Program-made: the position numbers and the translations under genes
Assembly (NCBI GenBank): GCA_030433225.1
Contig: JAUIMD010000109.1
Span: 1-6,747, forward strand
DNA length: 6,747 nucleotides
Origin: Bacteroidia bacterium
GTDB taxonomy: Bacteria > Bacteroidota > Bacteroidia > Bacteroidales > UBA5342
Reading direction: 5' to 3'
Shown here: positions 1 to 5,846 of the stretch, in pieces
Layout: the number at the start of each line of letters is the position of its first letter
How positions within the stretch are numbered: the stretch's first letter is position 1
Notes under the pieces: generated by a model
What the model was told of the DNA's origin: nothing
Database searches by the model: none
Seen by the model: only the letters and a program-made list of their open reading frames with translations

Positions 1-1441
1 TGAATCAGGCAGCATGCTGGATGCCATGGTAACCATGGCCCTGGACTCCATTCAACAGCCAGACACCCTTACCCAGGTGAATGATACAACGGCGACAGCA
101 CCCAATGTATTTAAACCCCTTTGGGACATAAGTATACGTTCCCTGCCTGAATCGGATAGGTTGCTATCGGCTTATGAAGCCTCGCTGGTAGTGAATAAAC
201 GCACCTATTTTAACCGCTTTCGTATGGTAAACTGGGATTTATACAACGATACCATAAACCCCTACATTTTGGAGATTGTACCATATTTCGATCATCAGGC
301 GTATGGCTACCTGCCTAAAAGTGCCCCCAGTTTGTACACTACCAATTGGTTTACGGGCGACACGACACAAAATAATGGCATAATAACGCAGTCTACTGCC
401 GTGCAGGTATTTTTCGCCTCGCGTGAAAATATCATTCTCAAATACCCTGAGCTGGTTACCCGCAGGTGGGACGATTTGCCGGATCCGCCCACTCAAAGTG
501 GCAATACCTATTTATCAAACATTACCGACTTAAAACTTAAGTATGTAATGAACGATAAAAACATGATTGCCGCACCTGAGAAACTCACTAAAAAATTGAT
601 ACAGGCCAGTCCGTGGCGCATACGCGGCAACACTTCGCTACACCTGAACCAAAGCTCGGTAACGGAGTGGGAAAACGGGGGTGAAGGTTTTTTCTCTTTG
701 CTGGGCATTGTTACCATGGATGCCGATTACAACAAAAAGAATTTTAAGTGGGAAAATTATGGAGAGTTCAGGCTGGGTGCCATACAGCAGGAAGGGGAAA
801 GCATGCGAAAAAATGAAGACCGCCTGCGCATCACCTCCAACATTGGTTTAAAAACATCGAAAAACAGCAAGTGGTATTATTCCTCGAATATGGATTTTAA
901 CACCCAGCTTTTTAACGGCTATGCCAGTTCCGACGAGAAAAAGGAATTTCCGGAATCCGGTTTTCTGGCACCGGCCCGTTTCTACCTTTCTGCCGGTATG
1001 GATTATAAGGAAAAGAAAACCCTCTCGCTGTTTTTGTCGCCCTTAACGTACAAACTCACTTACATGCGCGATACAGCCAAATACAACGAACAAAAATACG
1101 GTATACCGGAGGGTGAAAATAAGAAAGAGGAAATTGGGGGATACATACGTGCCGAGGCCAATTATCCCCTGGCCAAGCAAGTGCACCTCAAATCAAAACT
1201 GTATTTTTTTACCGATTACAAAAAATTTATGCGGCGCATTGATATGGACTGGGAAAACATTGTAAACTTTCAAATTAATCACCTGCTTTCGGCGCAAATG
1301 AGTTTCCATTTCAGGTACGATGACGCCGTGAAATTTAAAACCGGTACTACCATTAATGAGGACGGAGAAGAGGTGGATGAATACGGCCCTAAACTCCAGT
1401 TTAAAGAACTCATAAGCATTGGATTTAACTACCGGTTTTAA
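1..1441 (+). CDS. DUF3078-like outer-membrane beta-barrel protein, 5' partial
   Basis: The reading frame is open through the left edge (codons from base 2), so the true start and any signal peptide lie outside the window. The ATG at 14 is only the first Met visible. Numbering from it, 475 residues remain. Residues 31-190 form an N-terminal region containing a PELVTRRWDDLPDPP segment (145-159). From about residue 200 the protein turns into alternating aromatic/polar strands: SSVTEWENGGEG at 214-225, KWYYSSNMDFNTQ at 286-298, DWENIVNF at 412-419. It ends in IGFNYRF, a C-terminal Phe as expected for a barrel inserted by the BAM machinery. The tryptophan/GG pattern followed by paired strands matches my memory of DUF3078 proteins of Bacteroidota, whose function is unknown. 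Location in the outer membrane is inferred. The gene converges on the small membrane protein gene, with a 39-base gap. Confidence 0.7.
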   Translation, partial: ESGSMLDAMVTMALDSIQQPDTLTQVNDTTATAPNVFKPLWDISIRSLPESDRLLSAYEASLVVNKRTYFNRFRMVNWDLYNDTINPYILEIVPYFDHQAYGYLPKSAPSLYTTNWFTGDTTQNNGIITQSTAVQVFFASRENIILKYPELVTRRWDDLPDPPTQSGNTYLSNITDLKLKYVMNDKNMIAAPEKLTKKLIQASPWRIRGNTSLHLNQSSVTEWENGGEGFFSLLGIVTMDADYNKKNFKWENYGEFRLGAIQQEGESMRKNEDRLRITSNIGLKTSKNSKWYYSSNMDFNTQLFNGYASSDEKKEFPESGFLAPARFYLSAGMDYKEKKTLSLFLSPLTYKLTYMRDTAKYNEQKYGIPEGENKKEEIGGYIRAEANYPLAKQVHLKSKLYFFTDYKKFMRRIDMDWENIVNFQINHLLSAQMSFHFRYDDAVKFKTGTTINEDGEEVDEYGPKLQFKELISIGFNYRF

Positions 1442-1480
1442 AACGGCCAAATACCTATAGGCCAGCATTTATTCAGGAGC

Positions 1481-1894
1481 TTAATCAAACCCAACCATAA
1501 ATTCCATTCCCCCGTTAGGCAGTTCCCTGGGCAGTTCTTTTTCAGGTTCATGGGTAGGAAGTGTTTCGAGCAATTGCAACAAAAACACCTTTTGCTGGGC
1601 ATAAGAAACGATACGCGCTGATTTAGCGGTTGGAGATACCAGAAACAGTGCAGCAAAAAAAGCAATTCCACCCATGTAATAATAACTCTCCTGGCCAATA
1701 AATAATGCCGCAATGGCAAGAATAAACATTACAATAAAAAAATTTCGGGTACGGTCAGCCACGGCCTTGCGTTTGTGCCGTTTAATTTCGGTTTTTAGCT
1801 GAGTAATATCCGTAACCTTATCGGAGAGGTAAGCGGGTAAGCGGTTATTTAGTCGTTTTATTTGTGCTTCTATTTTGCTTCTGGTGTTTTCCAT
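1481..1894 (-). CDS. Small two-helix membrane protein of unknown function
   Basis: This is a 137-residue protein I do not recognise. Residues 1-50 are polar and basic with a helical, possibly coiled-coil look, ending in a strongly positive stretch (RHKRKAVADRTR, 39-50). Two hydrophobic segments follow at about 51-67 and 72-87, joined by a very short turn with several Tyr (YYYMGG). By the positive-inside rule both ends face the cytoplasm, forming an inner-membrane hairpin. The tail (88-137) holds a short amphipathic helix (VFLLQLLETLP) and an acidic, Pro-rich end. The ATG at 1894-1892 is chosen because a TACATTTG -7 element sits 17 bases upstream on the same strand, and no better start is visible. 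It is divergent from the nitroreductase and convergent with the DUF3078-like gene, so it is probably a single-gene transcript. It is likely a real gene because it fills the gap with a coherent protein, but its function is open. Confidence 0.65.
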   Translation of the reverse strand: MENTRSKIEAQIKRLNNRLPAYLSDKVTDITQLKTEIKRHKRKAVADRTRNFFIVMFILAIAALFIGQESYYYMGGIAFFAALFLVSPTAKSARIVSYAQQKVFLLQLLETLPTHEPEKELPRELPNGGMEFMVGFD

Positions 1895-2024
1895 TTCGCC
1901 TGTTTATAACCCAAATGTAGAGATAATCTGGGGTATTTTTGCTCCGATAAGTTAAAATTATCACCTTTGTCGGTCGTTCAAAAACAAGGCTCAACACGCC
2001 TTATAACATCCAAAAGCTTGCACC
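1895..2024. promoter_or_regulatory. Divergent intergenic region with Bacteroidota-type promoter elements
   Basis: These 130 bases separate two divergent genes. On the minus strand a perfect TAnnTTTG element (TACATTTG, complement of 1912-1919) lies 17 bases before the small membrane protein gene, giving a leader of roughly ten bases. I see no TTTG -33 box at the usual distance. On the plus strand there are two options for the nitroreductase. TTTTTG at 1936-1941 could serve as the -33 box, followed after 20 bases by a near-match -7 element CACCTTTG (1962-1969). Alternatively TATTTTTG at 1934-1941 is itself a perfect -7 element without an obvious -33 box. The matches are seen in the sequence; promoter activity is inferred. 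No clear operator repeat was found. Confidence 0.45.
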
Positions 2025-2762
2025 ATGGAACTTTTAAACACACACAGAAGCATACGCAAATACAAAAATACAGATGTGGATGAAGCCGTGCTTCGCCAGA
2101 TTTTGGAGTCTGGTTGCCGGGCCAGTAATACCGGAAATATGCAAGTGTACAGTATTGTGGTAACGCGTAGTGCAGCGTTTAAAGAAAAGCTGGCGCCGTG
2201 TCATTTTAATCAACCTATGGTAAAAAACGCTCCCGTGGTGCTAACCTTTTGTGCCGACTTCAACCGTTTTAACCAATGGTGTAAAGCCAGAAATGCCCAG
2301 CCGGGTTACAACAATTTTCTTTCGTTTCAAACCGCTGCAGTTGACGCCATTATTGCCGCCCAAAATGTTTGCATTGCCGCAGAAGCAAAGGGCCTGGGCA
2401 TTTGTTACCTGGGTACCACCTTGTATACTGCCGATAAAATAATTGACATTTTACACCTTCCCAAGGGTGTGGTACCCATTACAACACTTACGCTTGGCTA
2501 TCCGGATGAGCATCCACCCCAGACCGACCGCCTGCCGCTGGATGCCATTATACACCAGGAAACCTACACCGACTACACGCCTGCCCACATTGACCAATGG
2601 TACCACATCAAAGAAAACCTGCCCGAAAACCGGAAATTTGTGGCCGAAAACAACAAGGAAACCCTGGCACAGGTTTTTACCGACGTTCGCTACACCAAAG
2701 CAAATAACGAAGCATTTAGTAAGGTTTTACTGGAGGTATTGAAAAAACAGGAAATGTTGTAA
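2025..2762 (+). CDS. NfsA/FRP-type nitroreductase family flavoprotein
   Basis: This 245-residue protein is of the usual length for NfsA/FRP flavin reductases. These FMN enzymes use NAD(P)H to reduce quinones, flavins, nitroaromatics or similar acceptors in the cytoplasm. The N-terminal HRSIRKY motif (residues 7-13) is the family's FMN-phosphate contact. SNTGNMQ (34-40) matches the conserved S/N-rich flavin loop. The helix at about 104-122 leads into KGLGICYLG (122-130), the second flavin-contact region. ITTLTLGYPDEHPP (152-165) is the conserved strand before the C-terminal excursion, which in this family covers the partner subunit (FMN dimer). The ATG at 2025 puts HRSIRKY at the normal distance from the N-terminus. 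The gene stands alone between a divergent neighbour and a 264-base gap, so it is probably transcribed by itself. The natural substrate cannot be read from the sequence, and no link to the downstream operon is evident. Confidence 0.88.
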   Translation: MELLNTHRSIRKYKNTDVDEAVLRQILESGCRASNTGNMQVYSIVVTRSAAFKEKLAPCHFNQPMVKNAPVVLTFCADFNRFNQWCKARNAQPGYNNFLSFQTAAVDAIIAAQNVCIAAEAKGLGICYLGTTLYTADKIIDILHLPKGVVPITTLTLGYPDEHPPQTDRLPLDAIIHQETYTDYTPAHIDQWYHIKENLPENRKFVAENNKETLAQVFTDVRYTKANNEAFSKVLLEVLKKQEML

Positions 2763-3026
2763 TTACCTGAAGTTTCAGGCAGCTTACTTCTTGCTATTAA
2801 TTCGTACAGTTCACCTTACAATAATCCGCAAAAATGGCTTATCATTTTCCAATTGTCGGAACATGCTCGGGTTTACTTGCTTTTATCTTTACCAGTTCCA
2901 AATTACACGGGTGCCCCTATAATTCAAATGAATACACTTGAAAATACTTTGATTAATAGTATTTTTGCACCCTTTACTTCGATAATAAATTACACTTAAT
3001 AACACAAAATATTAAAATAGTTAGAT
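2763..3026. other. Gene-free intergenic stretch upstream of the mce operon
   Basis: No convincing reading frame occurs on either strand. Just after the nitroreductase stop there is a short inverted repeat, CCTGAA-GT-TTCAGG (2766-2779). Its loop is very tight and no strong T-run follows, so it is at best a weak transcription end. The middle part (about 2780-2935) is AT-rich and shows nothing I can name. A loose pairing of GGAAC (near 2859) with GTTCC (near 2895) is probably chance. The right end holds the mce promoter and an A/T-rich leader. Confidence 0.5.
2938..2967 (+). promoter_or_regulatory. Bacteroidota-type promoter for the mce-mmd operon
   Basis: TTG at 2938-2940 and TATTTTTG at 2960-2967 are separated by exactly 19 bases. 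This matches the -33 (TTTG or TTG) and -7 (TAnnTTTG) pattern recognised by the primary sigma factor of Bacteroidota. Transcription would begin about 2973-2976, leaving a leader of roughly 50 bases that is very rich in A and T and has no Shine-Dalgarno sequence before the ATG at 3027. This is the only good promoter match I see ahead of the five-gene operon. Confidence 0.65.
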
Positions 3027-3437
3027 ATGACTCCAACACACATTGAACACATTGGTATTGCCGTAAAAAACCTCGAAGAAGTAATTCCTTATTACGAAAA
3101 TGTTTTAGGTTTAAAATGCTACAACATTGAAGAGGTAGCCGACCAAAAAGTAAAAACTGCATTTTTTAAAGTGGGTCAAACCAAAATTGAGTTACTGGAA
3201 TCAACTGATCCTGAAGGCCCAATTGGTAAGTTTATTGAGAAAAAAGGCGAAGGAATTCACCACCTGGCATTTGCGGTAAACGGTTTGGCCGAAGGACTTA
3301 CAGCCATTGAGACCAAAGGCGTTCGTTTAATCGACAAGGCTCCCCGTAAAGGAGCTGAAGGCTTAAACATTGCCTTTTTACATCCAAAATCCACCTTTGG
3401 TGTATTAACCGAATTGTGTGAAGATCCCAATGCTTAA
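3027..3437 (+). CDS. mce: Methylmalonyl-CoA epimerase
   Basis: This 136-residue protein of the vicinal-oxygen-chelate (glyoxalase-like) fold interconverts (R)- and (S)-methylmalonyl-CoA in the cytoplasm, using a divalent metal. Two beta-alpha-beta-beta-beta modules are visible: HIEHIGIAVKNLEE begins the first (residues 5-18) and GIHHLAFAVNGL the second (76-87). By family alignment from memory the metal ligands would be His8, Glu55 (KIELLES), His79 (second His of HHLAF) and Glu129 (VLTELCE); all four are present. The HPKSTFGVLTEL end (119-130) is typical of epimerases as opposed to general glyoxalases. The length is normal and the protein complete. It is the first gene of the operon, 21 bases before mmdA. 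It supplies the (S) isomer that the decarboxylase uses, from the (R) isomer produced by methylmalonyl-CoA mutase. Confidence 0.95.
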   Translation: MTPTHIEHIGIAVKNLEEVIPYYENVLGLKCYNIEEVADQKVKTAFFKVGQTKIELLESTDPEGPIGKFIEKKGEGIHHLAFAVNGLAEGLTAIETKGVRLIDKAPRKGAEGLNIAFLHPKSTFGVLTELCEDPNA

Positions 3438-3458
3438 TCATCCTTAGCAGGTATCAAA

Positions 3459-5018
3459 ATGAACAACCAGGATAAGCTTAAAAAGTTAGTAGACCTCCGC
3501 GCCGAAGCAAAATTAGGTGGCGGAGAAAAAAGAATTGCGAAACAACATTCTCAAGGTAAAATGACGGCACGCGAGCGCATTGACATTTTACTGGACGAAG
3601 GTAGTTTTGAAGAATTGGATATGTTTGTGACGCATCGCTGTACCAACTTTGGCATGGAAAAAACCAAGTTTTTGGGCGATGGTGTGGTAACCGGGCATGG
3701 AACCATTGACGGCCGTGTGGTGTACGTTTATGCCACCGATTTTACCGTTTTTGGAGGGTCCTTATCCGAAACGCTGGCACAAAAAATTTGCAAAGTAATG
3801 GACATGGCCATGAACGTTGGAGCCCCTGTTATTGGGATTAACGATTCGGGCGGTGCACGTATACAGGAAGGGGTTGGATCCCTGGCCGGATACTCTGAAA
3901 TTTTCCAGCGCAACATCATGGCTTCCGGGGTTATTCCGCAAATTACCGCCATTTTTGGCCCCTGTGCCGGTGGAGCCGTTTACTCCCCTGCCCTAACGGA
4001 TTTTATTATGATGACCGAAGAAAACAGTTACATGTTTCTTACCGGTCCTAAGGTGGTAAAAACCGTTACCGGTGAAGACATTTCCGTAGCCGACCTTGGT
4101 GGAGCCGATGTGCATGCTTCTAAATCGGGTGTTTCCCAGTTTAAAGTGGAAAACGAAGAGGAAGGATTGTTGCTTATACGTAAGCTCATGTCGTACCTGC
4201 CACAAAACAACCTGGAAGAGGCACCGTTGGAAGAAACCAATGACCCTATTGAACGGGTAGAAGATTCCTTAAACAGCATTATTCCAGACAATGCCAATAA
4301 GCCTTACGATATGATGGAAGTAATTCATAGCGTGGCGGATAATGGCGAATTTTTAGAAGTACACCGAAACTATGCCAAAAACATTATTGTTGGCTTTTGC
4401 CGCATGGGTGGACAAAGCGTGGGGGTTGTTGCCAATCAGCCCAGCTTTTTAGCCGGTGTTTTAGATTGTGATGCTTCCCGTAAAGCAGCCCGTTTTGTAC
4501 GTTTTTGCGATGCTTTTAACATTCCCATTTTAACCCTGGTCGATGTTCCCGGTTTCCTTCCCGGTTCAGGGCAGGAGTATGCCGGCGTAATTACTCATGG
4601 CGCCAAATTACTTTTTGCTTATGGTGAAGCAACCGTACCCAAAGTAACGGTTACCCTGCGTAAATCGTATGGCGGTGCACACATTGTAATGAGTTGCAAA
4701 CAGTTGCGTGGAGACTTTAACTATGCCTGGCCAACGGCCGAAATTGCTGTGATGGGTGCCGAAGGTGCCATCGAAGTAATTGAAGGACGCAACATTGCAG
4801 CCCTGGAAGGGGAAGAAGCACAATTGAAATATGCGGAGGAAAAAATTAACGAGTACGAAGAAAAGTTCTCGAATCCTTACAACGCAGCTTCATTTGGATA
4901 CATCGACGATGTAATTGAGCCTCGCAACACCCGTTTCAGAGTTATACGGGCGTTTGAAACCCTGCAAACCAAAAAACAGTCTAACCCACTGAAAAAACAC
5001 AGCAACATTCCACTTTAA
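3459..5018 (+). CDS. mmdA: Methylmalonyl-CoA decarboxylase alpha subunit (carboxyltransferase)
   Basis: This 519-residue protein is of the usual length for the acyl-CoA carboxyltransferase family (MmdA, PccB). It transfers the carboxyl group between methylmalonyl-CoA and carrier-bound biotin; here the likely products are propionyl-CoA and carboxybiotin. The N-terminal crotonase-like half contains NDSGGARIQEGVGSLAGY (128-145) and GPCAGGAVYSPALTDF (167-182), which form the first oxyanion hole and CoA site. The C-terminal half carries VDVPGFLPGSGQEYAG (361-376), LRKSYGGAHIVM (400-411) and AWPTAEIAVMGAEGA (423-437). The end KKHSNIPL is close to the standard family ending, so the protein is intact. 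Residue 409 is Ile where propionyl-CoA carboxylase PccB of Streptomyces has the specificity residue Asp422. Sequence alone barely separates MmdA from PccB. The neighbours (OadG, biotin carrier, beta subunit, no biotin carboxylase) favour the decarboxylase. Confidence 0.92.
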   Translation: MNNQDKLKKLVDLRAEAKLGGGEKRIAKQHSQGKMTARERIDILLDEGSFEELDMFVTHRCTNFGMEKTKFLGDGVVTGHGTIDGRVVYVYATDFTVFGGSLSETLAQKICKVMDMAMNVGAPVIGINDSGGARIQEGVGSLAGYSEIFQRNIMASGVIPQITAIFGPCAGGAVYSPALTDFIMMTEENSYMFLTGPKVVKTVTGEDISVADLGGADVHASKSGVSQFKVENEEEGLLLIRKLMSYLPQNNLEEAPLEETNDPIERVEDSLNSIIPDNANKPYDMMEVIHSVADNGEFLEVHRNYAKNIIVGFCRMGGQSVGVVANQPSFLAGVLDCDASRKAARFVRFCDAFNIPILTLVDVPGFLPGSGQEYAGVITHGAKLLFAYGEATVPKVTVTLRKSYGGAHIVMSCKQLRGDFNYAWPTAEIAVMGAEGAIEVIEGRNIAALEGEEAQLKYAEEKINEYEEKFSNPYNAASFGYIDDVIEPRNTRFRVIRAFETLQTKKQSNPLKKHSNIPL

Positions 5019-5029
5019 ACCCCTAACAA

Positions 5030-5377
5030 ATGACTTTTTTAGAAGTAACCTCAGGTACGTGGACCATTACCTTTATCGGGTGGGCCATTGTTTTTGTGGC
5101 ACTGGTGGTATTGATTGCTGTTTTTATGGCGGTTCCAAAAATTTATCAAACCATTGTTGAGCGCCAGTTACGCAAAGAAGGGAAACTGGCATTAGACGAA
5201 ACGCTGGCTTCCAATGACATTTCGGGCGATACGAACGCAGCCATTGCCATGACGCTGCACATGTATTTGAACGAACAGCACGACGAAGAAAGCGGCGTTA
5301 TTACCATTAAGCGCATCCAACGCCGGTACTCACCCTGGAGTTCGAAAATTTATGGATTAAACAACCAGGGCTTTTAA
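5030..5377 (+). CDS. oadG: OadG-family small membrane subunit of the decarboxylase (gamma/delta)
   Basis: This is a 115-residue protein with one transmembrane helix at about residues 14-36 (FIGWAIVFVALVVLIAVFMA), preceded by a short, likely periplasmic N-terminus and followed by a basic, cytoplasmic tail. The tail has a helix (AAIAMTLHMYLNEQ, 70-83), an acidic HDEESG turn (84-89) and a conserved-looking C-terminus ITIKRIQRRYSPWSSKIYGL (91-110). In characterised oxaloacetate and methylmalonyl-CoA decarboxylases this subunit anchors the carboxyltransferase to the membrane beta subunit and is needed for assembly. That role is taken from the family and not shown here. The gene lies 11 bases after mmdA and 44 bases before the biotin carrier. 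The identification rests on size, the single N-terminal helix and position in the operon. Small subunits of this family diverge strongly. Confidence 0.87.
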   Translation: MTFLEVTSGTWTITFIGWAIVFVALVVLIAVFMAVPKIYQTIVERQLRKEGKLALDETLASNDISGDTNAAIAMTLHMYLNEQHDEESGVITIKRIQRRYSPWSSKIYGLNNQGF

Positions 5378-5421
5378 TGAAATAAGCGTAGAACACGTAC
5401 ACACAACGAAAACAAACAGAA

Positions 5422-5838
5422 ATGAAACGTTTTGAATTTACCATAAAAGGCAATAAGTATGCGACCCATTTAAAAAGCTACGACGATAACATTGCCATTA
5501 TTGAAGTGAACGGAACCGAATACGAGATAGAAGTACACCAGGAAGTAAAAGCCTCCAAAACACCACGTTTGGTACGAAAACCGGTGGTGAAAAAAGTAGG
5601 CGAAGGTGTTATTCAGAAAAAAGCCGGCGGAGAAAGCGTGAAAGCTCCCCTACCCGGCAGCATCTTTAAAATTTTGGTAAACGTGGGCGACCAGGTTAAA
5701 AAAGGCGACAACCTTTTAATTATGGAAGCCATGAAAATGGAAAATGACATTAAAGCCGAAAAAGACGGAGTTGTATCATCCATAAAAGTAAAAGTGGGCG
5801 ACGCCGTATTACAGGGTGAAGTATTAATTGAAATGTAA
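5422..5838 (+). CDS. mmdC: Biotin carboxyl carrier subunit of the decarboxylase
   Basis: This 138-residue protein carries a C-terminal biotinyl domain (about 71-138). The EAMKMEN motif places the biotinylated lysine at Lys105, 33 residues before the C-terminus, the usual distance. The flanking APLPGSIFKILVNVGDQVKKGD (75-96) and GDAVLQGEVLIEM (126-138) form the two halves of the flattened barrel. Residues 1-42 make a small beta domain (FEFTIKGNKYATHL, VNGTEYEIEV) as found in decarboxylase biotin subunits. It is joined to the biotinyl domain by a Lys/Val-rich linker (about 43-70), which lets the biotin swing between MmdA and the membrane beta subunit. Attachment of biotin would require a BirA ligase encoded elsewhere. 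The ATG at 5422 is preceded by an A-rich leader, and the beta-subunit gene starts 8 bases after the stop. Confidence 0.95.
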   Translation: MKRFEFTIKGNKYATHLKSYDDNIAIIEVNGTEYEIEVHQEVKASKTPRLVRKPVVKKVGEGVIQKKAGGESVKAPLPGSIFKILVNVGDQVKKGDNLLIMEAMKMENDIKAEKDGVVSSIKVKVGDAVLQGEVLIEM

Positions 5839-5846
5839 AGTAAACC

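Noticed and set aside
1445..1463. GGCC...GGCC pairing between the two convergent genes as a bidirectional terminator
   Set aside because: The stem is only four base pairs with an 11-base loop and no adjacent T-run. It is likely chance.
2766..2779. Inverted repeat CCTGAA-GT-TTCAGG after the nitroreductase as an intrinsic terminator
   Set aside because: The loop is only two to four bases, the stem is five to six pairs, and no T-run follows. It is not strong enough to list as a terminator.
4028..4297. Minus-strand open frame of 89 codons inside mmdA
   Set aside because: It is fully inside a conserved coding region on the other strand, and the product resembles nothing I recognise.
3459..5018. 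Reading mmdA as propionyl-CoA carboxylase beta subunit (PccB)
   Set aside because: Sequence similarity alone would allow it, but the adjacent OadG-type subunit and OadB-type membrane subunit, and the lack of a biotin carboxylase, favour the decarboxylase.
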